Shown: positions 1 to 9,954 of the stretch, one piece after another | How positions within the stretch are numbered: position 1 is the first letter of the stretch | Layout: every line of letters begins with the position of its first letter | Assembly: GCA_964035755.1 (NCBI GenBank) | Contig: CAXIVR010000004.1 | Location: 1,226,001-1,290,000 of the forward strand | Source of the DNA: Teleogryllus oceanicus | Taxonomy: Eukaryota; Arthropoda; Insecta; Orthoptera; Gryllidae | Direction: 5' to 3' | Length of the DNA stretch: 64,000 bases | Program-made: the position numbers and the translations under genes | Notes under the pieces: model-generated | What the model was told of the DNA's origin: nothing | Database searches by the model: none | What the model saw: the letters and a program-made list of their open reading frames with translations, nothing else

Positions 1-701
1 ATAATGCAGATACAGAAAGCTATAACTCAGTATCACTGGTAACTGACAATGGGGAGAAGAAAATAATGAAGTGCAGACTCATAGTCCACTTGCATGCAAT
101 AAAATAAAATGGTAAACTAACTAAAACTATGTATGTAAAAAATACAAATGTATATTTAATTAAATTTTATGAAATTGCCTATAACAATTCAGAAACTGGA
201 AACAGTACGATTACCTTCAGAGTAGACATTAAAAATTGTTGAAAACATTACAATGTCTATGAAATTAGTGTTTGGTCATGTGAGTCTGACTGTTAAGAAA
301 AAATTATATAAAGCATTAAATTCAAATTCTCATTTTAAACTCCTCCAAAATGTTAAAAAAAATTGTGGTTCAAGAGCAGAAAATGCAGAATTTGAATGCA
401 CCCTTTGGCTCAGAATTCATCTCAGAAATATGCTCCAATTATATCATGTGATGTAGAAAAATGTTCCAAAACATTCATTTCTGACACAAGGATGAATTTG
501 ACTAAGTAAAATTTAGAAAAATTATTTATTGTTACAAAAGGCAATTGTTACAAAATTATCAAGGTCAACACAATTACAACAGTAATGACATTTCCTTGCT
601 CATCAATCATTAACACAATCTGACATATTTTCTCTGGTAATTTTGGTAATGAAAAATAGCCAAAATCATAGCATAATATTTGCGAATGCAATGTTATCTA
701 T
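1..701. other. AT-rich non-coding stretch
   Basis: No coding region, RNA gene or repeat boundary could be recognised. The only open frame (253-456, plus) has no familiar motif and its composition matches the surrounding AT-rich DNA. Confidence 0.5.
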
Positions 702-905
702 TTTTTTAATTTTATTTTACGTAAAAAACAGTTAAAACTGCGTATGACGTGCTATGGGGAAAAGTGAATTGTGTGCACATTTTCAAAATTCTGTGATCCC
801 TATACTAAGTCATATACTACTTGAATTTTGAAAACAAAATGCTCCCATGTTATAAAATCTATTTTCAAGGATAAATAAGCAATAAATTTTGGGTTCTTAT
901 CCATG
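702..905 (-). repeat. (AAATA)n-tailed dispersed repeat, copy 1 (inverted)
   Basis: This is the reverse complement of the repeats at 1858-2049 and 2456-2730. Shared landmarks are the block around the bases gtcatacgcag, the run acacaattcacttttcccc, and the end that meets an A/T-rich tail. No protein is encoded. The A-rich simple tail on the other copies suggests a retroposed 3' end (LINE 3' UTR or SINE-like). The family is unidentified. Confidence 0.65.
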
Positions 906-960
906 GTGTCCTTCGAAATGATACTTCGTGCCGCGACAACATGAAAACAATAACTTGAAT

Positions 961-1162
961 TGTTGTAAATAAAATGTCTTTCAATATATTATTCATTTAT
1001 TACTTGAACATTTAATACATTGTAAGTTATAGATTACGACCTCGGCACATATTACTTCTTCGATCATAAAAAAACAATTGTAGCTCGACAATCAACATAA
1101 TCCCGGTTGCTTCGTAACAACGTAACTTCGTTTTACTCTCTTGAGTTACAAGAATACCATCA
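961..1162 (-). mobile_element. Ty1/copia 3' LTR (putative)
   Basis: The pol remnant at 1188 ends just upstream. A purine-rich tract (AGAAAAGGAGGGAA on the minus strand, about 1163-1178) then immediately precedes a TG start at 1162. The block ends in ...ACAACA at 961 and carries AATAAA-like signals. About 200 bp is a normal length for an insect copia LTR. There is no second LTR in the window to confirm the boundaries. Confidence 0.5.
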
Positions 1163-1187
1163 ATTCCCTCCTTTTCTTGTTACGATT

Positions 1188-1857
1188 TTATGAATAAAAC
1201 TGTAAACCCAAACTAGCTCTATGTTTATTAAATACACCTTCATTTAAATTCTTGGTTAGAATATCTGCATCAAGTTCAGATTTCACATAATTCAGCTTCA
1301 TATTCTTATTTTCTTCTTCATCTTTAACACAATAATATTTTCGTTGAAAATGTTTATTTCTTGCATTTACTTTCGGATTCGTTATCCAGTCTATAACTGA
1401 TTGACTATCTGTATTTATTATTATGGGTTTGTGTACTAAATCATTCTGCTTCAGTTCTTCTAGTAAGTTTGATGTCCATCTTGCTTCACAAGCAGCATCA
1501 CACAAGCTTACAAGTTCCGATTCCATGGTTGATAACGTAACATTTTTTTGTTTACGACTCTTCCAACTGATTGTCGAATTTCCAATTTTTATATTATATC
1601 CTCCGAATGATTTCGAATCGTACGTTGTACACCAACTTGCATCAGAATTGACAAGCATCTCATGATATTCATTTCCAATTTTCAATTTCAATTCTTTACG
1701 TTACCTTTCATGTATCGTAAAACACGTTTTAAAGCTTTCAAATCAATGACTCTTGGATCTTTACTATATTGAGAAAGTTTACTATACGTATAAGCTAAAT
1801 CTGGCCTAGTTCCACTCACAAGATAACCAATATTTCCTAATACTTCTTGATCTTTGA
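1188..1857 (-). pseudogene. Ty1/copia pol fragment: RT C-terminus and RNase H
   Basis: Read on the minus strand, 1857 to about 1700 encodes the end of a copia reverse transcriptase (motifs GNIGYLVSGTRPDLAY and LKALKRVLRYMKG). The frame from 1691 to 1188 encodes a copia RNase H: SDASWCTTYDSK, SRKQKNVTLSTMESE, NTDSQSVIDW and the closing ELDADILTKNL. A stop/frameshift near 1692 separates the two parts. Everything upstream (gag, protease, integrase, RT catalytic core) is missing because a tailed repeat starts at 1858. It is the 3' relic of one element; the putative 3' LTR follows at 1162. Confidence 0.9.
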
Positions 1858-2049
1858 AAATAGATTTTATTACATGGGAGTTTTTGGTTTTTTTTTCTCC
1901 CTTTCAAAAATTCAAAATTTAAGTAGTATATGACTAAGTGTAGGGATCACAGAATTTTGAAAATGTGCACACAATTCACTTTTCCCCATAGCACGTCATA
2001 CGCAGTTTTTAACTGTTTTTTGACGTAAATAAATAAATAAATAAATAAA
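1858..2049 (+). repeat. (AAATA)n-tailed dispersed repeat, copy 2
   Basis: Same unit as 2456-2730 and the inverse of 702-905, ending in (AAAT)n at about 2027-2049. It abuts the copia RT reading frame at 1858, so it either inserted there or marks a deletion breakpoint. Confidence 0.75.
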
Positions 2050-2455
2050 AGAAAACGACCTCACAACGCACAGCCGAACGGATTCACGAATGCAGGAACT
2101 CTCGAGTTCTATCGTGGAATGGGCTTCCCGCCGGAGGACATTTGGACAGTGTTACCACACTATGGACTTAAATACCATGCGCTCTAGCGGTAACCACTTA
2201 CGACGTAATGTAAATTCATTGGGTGGTTACAGGCCCAGCGTACTTTTCGTACTCCATGGCTTGGAAGTATGAACAATCAACCAACCACCGTCGCGTCATC
2301 TGTGATGATTATTGTCAGAATGGATAAATCGATTGCCACAGTTGGAAGACACGTAGCCATAGGTTTGTGGTTGTGAGATGGCCATTTCTTTCAGTGTACA
2401 ATCTGTGTGTCAGAGTCTGTGCAGTAGCAACAGCCAGTAGAAGTAAACCAGGAAA
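2050..2455. other. Unassigned sequence between repeat copies
   Basis: More GC-rich than its surroundings, with a short plus-strand open frame (2090-2272) that shows no recognised motif. It lies between two direct copies of the tailed repeat and may be a passenger fragment. Confidence 0.4.
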
Positions 2456-2730
2456 ATAGATTTTATTACATGGGAGTTTTTTTGTTTTTTTCTTCCTTTC
2501 AAAATTCAAAATTTATTGCTTATTTATTTTAAAAATAGATTTTACTACATGGGAGTTTTTGTTTTTTTTTCTCCCTTTCAAAATTCAAAATTTAAGTAGT
2601 ATATGACTTGGTGTAGGGATCACAGAATTTTGAAAATGTTCACACAATTCACTTTTCCCCATAGGACGTCATACGCAGTTTTTAACTGTTTTTTTGACGT
2701 AAAATAAATAAATAAATAAATAAATAAAAG
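2456..2730 (+). repeat. (AAATA)n-tailed dispersed repeat, copy 3 with partial tandem duplication
   Basis: A roughly 75-bp 5' piece (2456-2530, starting aaaatagattttattacat) is followed directly by a fuller copy (2531-2730) that begins the same way and ends in (AAAT)n at about 2700-2730. The partial head-to-tail structure suggests template switching or slippage. Confidence 0.7.
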
Positions 2731-3715
2731 AGAGTATTTTACAATTGATTTTTATTTTATTTTGAGGAATGCACTATTATTTTATTCAGTTATTGATAGA
2801 ACATGATAAGCTTTAGTCTCAGTTTAAATAATCAAAATTCTGTTTAATTCTGTTTAATTCTAGCAAAATTAACGACATTTCAAGACTATATTAAAATAAT
2901 TTCAATACATTGGCAGTAAAGTAAATATTTTTTTGCATTTTAATACCAATTTGCAATACCTAATTGAGTATTAAAAACTAATCAAATAACTTTTTCTTTT
3001 TTAATAACTACTTTTCTGACAAAACGCCCAAATGAATGCAAAGCTGTGCCCTCTATAACCACTTAAGAACATTAGAATTTGAATTGAAAGGATTTAAACC
3101 TATGATACAAAAGAAATCATTGTTTTTCTTGTTCGACATAAGCTTTTGGAGGAATTTTACAATTAATTTACATTAACATAACTTTGATCTGGATTAGTGG
3201 CCTAATGCAGTATTGTACATGATGTCCACATAAACTAATACATGCATGATAGAAATATATACGTACCTTAAAGTAACAATTCCATTCCATCATTCTCTGA
3301 GAAACGCGGTTGAAAATTCTTGCTTGATTCCAAATTGGCGGTGGAAATGTAAGTATCATTTCATTATTTTTTCGAACTTCATTCGAATATCCCGTTCACT
3401 CCCAATAAAGTAACTTTGACTTCAAAGAGATAATTTAGACTCTGTAGTCTAGCGTCTATTAAAAGATATCCACCAATACCCACTGCTCCCAGTTTACACT
3501 AATGCAGCACGATGAGTTTCAACATGGTAGATACGAATATTCCAGCTCTCTTGTAAGTTCAGCGATTTGTTTCACAGGTAACGACGAATGCAATAACAAA
3601 TTAAAAACTTTCAGAACGATGCGCTTTTCGCCACTTCGAAAAAATTTTGTGTTTATTGACGGACCAGCCTTGGGCCAGTCTCTCTCTCTCAGACTATCTA
3701 AAACGAACTGAATAG
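2731..3715. other. AT-rich non-coding stretch
   Basis: Nothing recognised. Short open frames at 3168-3359 and 3502-3711 have no motif and no splice context that I could support. Confidence 0.45.
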
Positions 3716-4449
3716 TGTGACGTACTGGAAATAAATAACACAGACGACTGTTTCTAACAGAAATATATAACTATATTTACACAATAATTTTCAAAATAAA
3801 AACCTCCGGCAACATTTCCAATCCCTTATCCGCGAAACCCCCGCGACCGTCCCTAGGCCCACCCCAGTACCACTGCTTTAAAGCAGGCTAGCAACGCGTG
3901 GTGTGAAGCTGTCGGACACAGAGTCCCTAACTATCGTTACAACATGGCCTGATGGCAAACCGGTCTTCGCCTCGAAGACAAGTTAGGATAGCACTGGAGC
4001 GTGCTAGGATAGCACTGGAGATATCTCGCGCGGGCGCAGTTGATGCAGCCTTAAGTACCCGGAGGCTCGCCCCCTCCCCTCGGCGCTCCCATGCCGGCGG
4101 GCGTCAGGAAGGCTCGACGGCCAGCCTCCTCTAGGAGTCTTGCGACTTAGCCCACGACTCGCACTAACCTTCTCTATAGTTATTTTCGAGAGTTTCCTGC
4201 CCCATCCCCCTGGCCTATTCAGCGCGTCTTCAGCTCGGCGCGCGTCAGCGTGCACAGCGCATGCCAACCGTCCCCAACCCCACATCCGGCTTAAGCATGG
4301 GGGAGGTCGGCTTTCCCGGCCGGCTCGCAAGGAAGCGATGCGCGACGCCACAGACTCTCCTATACCCGGGGGTAGAATTTTTTTCCGCAGCAATATATGC
4401 CCAGGGAAAAAATTCTGCAACTAGATAACCAGGTCGTGAGACCGCTACA
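3716..4449 (-). mobile_element. Solo LTR, TGTAGCG...CGTCACA family, copy A
   Basis: On the minus strand the block starts TGTAGCGG at 4449 and ends ACGTCACA at 3716. It is the inverse-oriented relative of 9955-10592. They share an A/T-rich end with cacagacgactg, a block reading gcgaccgtccctaggcc, the segment gtgaagctgtcggaca or its variant, and gatagcactggagata. A TATA-like element (TACTTAAGG, minus strand, around 4050) sits mid-LTR as in copy B. No target duplication was found (flanks aatag and ttcta), so it may be a rearranged end rather than a clean solo LTR. It does not match the gypsy LTR next door at 4682-5423. Confidence 0.7.
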
Positions 4450-4681
4450 TTCTAATGTTTTTACGTGAAACATGAATATAAGAAACAAGAACACCAAAAC
4501 CTCTCTAATTAAGATACTTGAAATAAAATCTGAAGGGCTGTTCCCCTCTATCATCTATGCTATGTTGCCATTTACCTTACATTGAAACATTACACCTATA
4601 TACACACACAATAATTCTTGAAGCATCTTGCATTACATAAAATCCTGAAATGTAAAATATAGTACATAATACTTTTACGTT
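4450..4681. other. Spacer between two LTRs
   Basis: AT-rich DNA lying between solo LTR A and the 3' LTR of the gypsy element. Nothing recognised. Confidence 0.4.
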
Positions 4682-4832
4682 TGTAAGTGGTGAATTAAAA
4701 GTCTAGTATTATTTTAACAAAAACGTTTATTTTGTTTCTTACCACATCACTGAAAACACTTTATTTATTTTCACTATTATTCTCTTGATTATTTCTCACT
4801 ACTCTTCTCTTACACACTCGCACAGTCCTAAG

Positions 4833-4946
4833 CACTGGCCACAGTTCACTGCACTGATCACAGTTCGATGCACTGGTCGCAGTTCACGTCACTGACCACA
4901 GCACGATGCACTGACCACGGTTCACGTCACTGAGCACAATCACTGC
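4833..4946. repeat. 19-bp tandem repeat, six units, inside the gypsy LTR
   Basis: Units beginning cactg recur exactly every 19 bp at 4833, 4852, 4871, 4890, 4909 and 4928 (for example cactggccacagttcactg), with substitutions alternating between neighbours. The array lies downstream of the LTR TATA box and would be transcribed. Confidence 0.85.
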
Positions 4947-5108
4947 GCTGCTATTCACCGCGATGCACACACTTCACAGTTCAGCTTCCACTGCGGACTT
5001 AAGACTGACTCGCGGTCGCCAGCCGCCGCTTATTTATACTCGGCGAGACAATCGAGAACTTTCCGGACCCCGCGAACGTTCTGGAATAATCTACTGCAGG
5101 GACCGCGG

Positions 5109-5262
5109 GCAGATGACGCAACCCGCGCTCACAGGCAGCTCGTGGTGGCGCCGGCAGATGATGCAATCCGCGATCACAGGCAGCTCAAGGTGGCGCCGGC
5201 AGTTGACACAATCCGCGCGTACAGTTAGTTCGTGGGGGTGCCGGCCGGTGACGCAATATTCG
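5109..5262. repeat. 45-bp tandem repeat, about 3.4 units, inside the gypsy LTR
   Basis: Units start at 5109, 5154 and 5199, with a partial unit from 5244. Each opens gcagatgacgcaa or a variant and ends ggtggcgccg or a variant. They sit just upstream of the minus-strand TATA box, where LTR enhancers usually lie. Each unit contains an ATF/CREB-like TGACGCAA or a degenerate form. Confidence 0.85.
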
Positions 5263-5276
5263 TTACAATACATTGA

Positions 5277-5278
<2 letters not shown>

Positions 5279-5308
<30 letters not shown>
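5279..5308. repeat. (TA)n microsatellite
   Basis: About 15 TA dinucleotides in the U3 part of the gypsy LTR. Confidence 0.95.
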
Positions 5309-5440
5309 GACTATCAAATGAGCAATACCACAAATAAACAATATAGTGTACACTTGAATTAACAAAAATATATACAGGGAATTTCACCGACATACATAAT
5401 CATGAACGTGTGTGTTTCTTACACCCGCCAGTGGATCAAT

Positions 5441-6752
5441 TCATTCTTCATACATGCGACTGAGCGCGTCAGCATTCACATTTTCTGTGCCCTTTTTAAG
5501 TATTATACGTAAATCTAGGTCCTGAATTAAAAGAGACCAGCGTAATAACCTGGGGTTTTGGCCCGCAGTGTTACGCAACGAGACCAAAGAATTGTGGTCG
5601 GTTTCGACCTGAATGGCCTGTCCGTCGAGATAGATTTTGAGTTTGTCCAAACCCCAAATAAGAGCCGAACACTCGAGTTCCGTTGTACCATAATTAATTT
5701 CGGCCTCATTTAACTTACGGCTTAAGAACACAACTGCTTGTTCTTCTCCCTCGTCATTCACCTGGTAGAGAACCACACCTAAACCTCTCCGGGATGCATC
5801 TGCCTGCACCCGAAATTCTTTGGTATATGGTGGTATGCCGCAGTTTTTTCACAGAGTGCATGCCGCAGCTCGTTATAAGACGCTTCGCACGCTTCCGTCC
5901 TACGATTCTGCCCTGGCGCTCGCGCCCCTGCAGCGCATCTGTCAGTGCCGCCGCGTTCCTTGCAAATCTTGGTACCAGGCGTCGATAATATCCGACTAAT
6001 CCGAGCAGAGAACGCACTTGCTTCTTTGACTCTGGTCTAGGGAAGTTTTGAATACCTTGAAATTGGCCTCGGCCGGCTGCAATTTCCCGTTCCCCACAAT
6101 GAAATCCAGATACTTTACATTTGCACGCGCAAACAAACACTTGCGCGGCTGCACAGTCAATTTGGCGGATTTCAGAATCGGAAAAACCGTATCAAGGTGC
6201 CGTATGTGCTCTTGCTAAGAGTTACTAAAAACAGCGATGTCATCGAGGTACGGTACCGCGAATTCTTGGCACTTACTCAATAAAGTGCCCATGATTCGAC
6301 AACATTGATAGGGGCCGTTCTTAATCTCGAAAGGTAATCGAAGCGGCCGGTACGTGCCGAAACTGGTCACAAACGCCGAATATCTTTGCGCCCTTTCAGT
6401 AAGATCTATTTGCCAAAAGAATTTACAAAGATCCAATACACTTATGATCTTAGCTGCCGCTACCTGTTCGATTCTTTCATCGAGATTGGGTAATGGATAA
6501 TATTCCGCCTTTATGATTTGATTGAGGCGCCTATAATCAATGCAGGGCCTTAGTTTCTTGCCCGGTGCCTCAACCAATATCATATGAGACGTATAATCAC
6601 TCCGTCTCCACAATGATGTTGTCGCGAAACATTTTATCGAAGTCTTCCCGTAATATTTTTGCCTGTCTCGGCGACATACGGTAAGTATGTCGTACGCTTC
6701 GAACTACTTTGCTGGCGTCCGTTAATTCGATATCCATTGTAGTGATATCCGT
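5441..6752 (-). pseudogene. Gypsy reverse transcriptase and RNase H
   Basis: The RT N-terminus reads out from 6752 without a break in homology from the integrase-linker frame. It then shows PCIDYRRLNQI, the palm segment VLDLCKFFWQID and the catalytic box VPYLDDIAVFS (6613-6215). Connection-domain motifs around 6140-6000 include LLGLVGYYRRLVP. RNase H (5809-5441) begins QADASRRGLG, contains GTTELECSALIWGLDKL and ends NADALSRMYEE, the normal C-terminus of a gypsy RNase H. Frameshifts near 6605 and around 6214-6140 and 5990-5810 split the frame. The stop at 5441 ends pol: no integrase follows, only the purine tract and LTR. Confidence 0.9.
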
Positions 6753-8181
6753 TTATCCGGGTTTCTCATTGAATAGGTTCTTGTACCGACAAATGACAGT
6801 TTTTAGTGCGTCACGGAATTCAGGTTCGACCTCAGTCCCGTTCAGCATCTCTTCCGCGTCGAAGTCGCAAGAATCAAGTTTTAGACCATAGTGATCTAGC
6901 GCGTCTTCCTCACCTGCGGCTGTCATAGTTGTATAACCGAGTACGTTCAAGTATTCTGTCCGCAGGTGGTACCTTTTGGGCATGTTAAACACGGGGTTTC
7001 TTCCGCCCCGGCATCTGAACCACGTAATTATGCTCTGAATTTTCTCGCGAATCTCGCCTGGCCGTATCCACTGCACAGCGAGCTTCTGCGTCTTGTTAGG
7101 CGCAAGAACCAGCACCTTTGCGCCTATTTCAAAGGTACGCGTGACCGCCTTCCGGTCATACCATACTTTCCGCTTACGCTGTTCCTCCGCCATTTCCTTA
7201 TGAGCTAGCTCGCGGGAGCGCTTCAATCTGTTAATAAGTTTGAATACGTGCTCGACTACCGAGCTTGCTTCGCCTTCCGATGTTCCCGCAAGCTTTTCAT
7301 ACAGCAGCGTCATGGGGGTACGGAGATTCCTCCCGTTCACAAATTCGGCAGGAGAGACCCTTAGCGATTCATGCACACTCGTGCGCAAAGCAAACATGAT
7401 AGCGGGAAGTTGACTTTCCCAATCCGTCCCTGCTTCTAAACATAGAACCTTCAGGAGACGGTTCCTTGTCCTATGCATTCTTTTCACTGCATTCGATTGA
7501 GGATGATACGGCGAACTTCTCACAAGTTCGCAAAACCGTTCGACGAATTCCGCCGTCAGCGCACTTGTGAAGCAAGTTCCCTGATCGGTCTGCAATTCGC
7601 TCGGGAATCCTATACAACTAAATAAGTCCAACAGGGCTTCGATCACAGTGACTGAAGTTAGACATAGGGATAGCCTCGGGGTATTTCGTGGCTAAACACA
7701 TTGCTGTTAAAATGTATTTGTTTCCTGTGTCTCATTCCGGAAAAGGGCCACACGCGTCGACATTCACCTTCTCGAATACCTCGCCCGTTATAGGTACTAT
7801 TTTCAAGGGCGTGCGAAGTTTCTCGCCACCGTTTCCTACGCGCTGGCAACTATCGCAACTACGCACGTAGTTTTCCATATCTTTGTAGCAGTTAGGCCAG
7901 AAGAAATATTTGGCCATAGCATCTTTACTTTTCGTGGCCCCTAAATGACCGTGAACAACTTCATGACAGAGTTTTAAAATCGTGCCACGATGTATCCGCG
8001 GTATTACTAACATAGAAAAACTCTCCCCGCGCCTGCTATGTCGGACACGAAACAATAGGCCGCCTTTCATTAAATAGTCGCGCCGTTCCGCCTCTGGTCC
8101 TTCCGCGCGCTCAATCATCGGCGTGAGCTCCTCGTCTTGTTTCTGAGTCGTTTCGAATTCGATGGGGTCCAAACGAGCCAA
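6753..8181 (-). pseudogene. Gypsy integrase plus linker to RT
   Basis: The zinc-binding H-H-C-C domain is in the 8181-7732 frame (LCHEVVHGHLG ... VRSCDSCQRVG). The catalytic core begins VDACGPFPE (first Asp), and a stop falls directly after this motif. It continues as ILTAMCLATKYPEAIP and, in the 7646 frame, FPSELQTDQGTCFTS (second Asp). The third catalytic position reads SNAVKRMHRT where gypsy integrases normally have VER, so the Glu appears to be replaced by Lys. The C-terminal part (VWYDRKAV, FEIGAKVLVL) is followed in the same frame by about 100 residues ending CRYKNLFNEKPG, the lead-in that normally precedes RT. This fused frame is the key evidence for integrase-before-RT order. Confidence 0.88.
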
Positions 8182-8621
8182 CGCAAGGCTACTGGAATCT
8201 TCTTCAGATTCCTGACTGTTTCGACGTTGCTGTGGGAGTCAAACTCGCCTTGAAAAACACTATTTTCCTCCACAGTTACCTCCGACGCGGGTACTGGGAC
8301 GCGTCAAACGCTCGGCCGGTTTCTGAAATCTCGCCTTTCGCTACCGCCTCCATTGCCTCGGGCGTGGCTTCGAGGGGTGAATCACCTGAGTGCATAGCGA
8401 GCACCTGAGTGCATCACCTGAGTGCCCTCCGCCCTGGCGCGGTCTGAAGCTGTTTTCGCCCTAGTTTGTACAGCGCAGATGAACTGTGGTTCTAAGAAAC
8501 CTTGCTAGATTTCTTTCAGAATCGACGCGGAACGATTACTGAAAATATAATATTGTAAGTCGCAGTTCTTCGCGACTGCGGCCTCTGTGACTAGACTACC
8601 GAATGAGCCTACTATTTCTAC
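8182..8621 (-). other. Protease-integrase linker, no intact frame
   Basis: Internal gypsy sequence between the protease remnant and the integrase zinc domain. It includes short direct repeats of cacctgagtgc around 8385-8425. No domain recognised. Confidence 0.4.
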
Positions 8622-8837
8622 TTAAGCTACCGGTAGATTTTTCGGCGCCTCGTTCAGAGGCTGCTTAACCAATACGGACTCGCCGGTGTACTGAGTCGGT
8701 GTGATGTGCTTGGCGTTAGTAACGTCAATGGTCGCCCCTGTGTCCCGAAGAAAGGTGGCCGTTTCCCCGAAAATTGTGCCAAAAAACGTGTGTGGGGACA
8801 ATAAATCTTGCGCACTAGTGCGGGCTACGTGACACAT
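8622..8837 (-). pseudogene. Gypsy aspartic protease fragment
   Basis: The frame shows TIFGETATFLRDTGATIDV, which includes the DTGA catalytic motif of retropepsins, and ends with NEAPKNLPVA. At 71 residues it is shorter than a complete protease (about 100), and the flap and C-terminal segments are eroded. It lies directly after the Gag frame in a different phase, which would fit frameshift expression in the live element or later decay. Confidence 0.75.
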
Positions 8838-8870
8838 TTTTCGCTCGTTTTATTCTGAGGGCAATATCTT

Positions 8871-9830
8871 TCACAAATAACACGGTCGTTCTTGCGGCTT
8901 ATCAAACTCCGCGTTTTTGTCTACTTTGGGCACTGCAGTCTTGGAAGTGGACGGCGCGCTTTCCGTCGCCTTCGCCAATTTCCGTTTTTCCGCAGGTTCT
9001 TTACTACCGAACCGCGTGAAGTCTTTCTTGTACCCACTAGCTCGATTGTTCTCATAGGTGTCCAGCTTACGTGCCAAATCTTGGGACGCTGAAACCTCAC
9101 CCCAAACATCAATGAAATGGTCACGCATTACTGCCGGCACCTTCCGTTTTATCTGATCGGTTACTATGAGATCTAACAATTGTTCGTCTATCTTTAACCC
9201 AGAAACCCATTTTTTGCAATAATTAGATAATTCACGTGCATAAACGTTCCAAGTGGTCTTTGTTCCCTTCACGTGACTACAAAACATTTGACGACACTTT
9301 TCTGGAGTGAATTTATATATGTCTAACAATCGTACCTTAATCTGTTCGTAACCCTGATCTTGTGAATAGGACCCTACAACGAGCCAATTGTTTACCTCGT
9401 TAGGAAGCAAACCCATTAAGTGGCTTACCCATTCGACCGGCGCAATGTCAAGCTGGCGAACATGCGCCTCGAAAACACTTAAAAATAACGTAATATCGTC
9501 ACCTTCGCCTTTGAATTTATCCATAACCTGGCTGATACGAATATTCCTACGATTTCCTGTGTCGCTACTTCTTATGGATTCGCGCGTGAGAGCCTGATTC
9601 ATTAATTTCAGCTTCTCAAGTTCAAATTGCCGTTCTTCGCGTTCGCGTTCTCTTTCCTGCTTGCTCTCTCTACGAGTATTCTTTCCTGCTCTCTCTCTCT
9701 CTTCGCGTATTCTTTCCTGCTCTCTCTCTCTCTCTTCGCGTATTTCTGTACCAGTTCTCTCTCCTGATCGGCGAGTTGCTTTACGAATGATTCCTCGTAC
9801 TGCTGGCTTTCCGTGATAATAGTTTAAAGT
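8871..9830 (-). pseudogene. Gypsy Gag with Arg/Glu-rich N-terminal coiled coil
   Basis: The open frame from 9602 to 8871 (243 aa) resembles arthropod gypsy Gag. It has a capsid-like stretch (LFLSVFEAHVRQLDI, MGLLPNEVNNWLV) and a SCAN-like segment (LLDLIVTDQIKRKVP). A basic tail leads to RPCY, where a CCHC knuckle (CYLCERYC in an adjacent frame) would follow. Upstream of the listed Met, sequence to about 9830 still encodes Arg/Glu-rich heptads (QERER, ERQFELEKLKL), the usual N-terminal coiled coil, so the true start probably lay further upstream. Purine-rich low-complexity DNA at 9640-9760 has several indels that break this part. Confidence 0.75.
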
Positions 9831-9834
9831 CTAA

Positions 9835-9901
9835 CAATTTTGAGAGAGAAAATACATCAAGTAAGTTGAGCCTACGTTTTGTATTTTCTCTCTCAAAATT
9901 G
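9835..9901. repeat. Perfect 22-bp inverted repeat (hairpin)
   Basis: Arm 1 (9835-9856) starts caattttgagagag. Arm 2 (9880-9901) is its exact reverse complement, with a 23-base loop. It sits precisely where recognisable gypsy internal sequence ends and 54 bp before solo LTR B, so it may mark a rearrangement junction or a tiny fold-back insertion. Confidence 0.9.
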
Positions 9902-9954
9902 TATATGTATATATATTTCATTCATTTTCTTGCTTAAATTTTAAAAAATACTAT

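Larger units (their letters stand above)
4682..5423 (-). mobile_element. 3' LTR of the gypsy element
   Basis: It begins TGTAAG (5423) right after a G-rich tract (CTGGCGGG, minus strand) that follows the RNase H stop, and ends CTTACA (4682), a perfect 6-bp terminal inverted repeat. Its internal order is (TA)n in U3, then 45-bp tandem repeats, TATAAATA at about 5033-5040 (minus strand), then a 19-bp tandem array downstream of the TATA box and AATAAA signals near the end. That order fits U3-R-U5 on the minus strand, the same direction as pol. There is no partner LTR in the window to confirm the termini. Confidence 0.6.
4682..9830 (-). mobile_element. Ty3/gypsy retrotransposon with integrase upstream of RT; 5' LTR missing
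   Basis: The minus-strand order is Gag (9602), protease (8837), integrase (8181-6753, same frame as the linker), reverse transcriptase (6752 onward), RNase H (ending 5441), purine-rich tract and 3' LTR (5423-4682). Standard Ty3/gypsy elements place integrase after RNase H. The PR-IN-RT-RH order is known from Gmr1-like gypsy elements and resembles the order in copia. The order is not an assembly shuffle, because one continuous frame (7646-6753) carries the integrase C-terminus and the RT-proximal linker. No 5' LTR lies upstream of Gag: recognisable internal sequence stops near 9830, beside a hairpin and an unrelated solo LTR. Several frameshifts and stops show it is dead. Confidence 0.85.
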
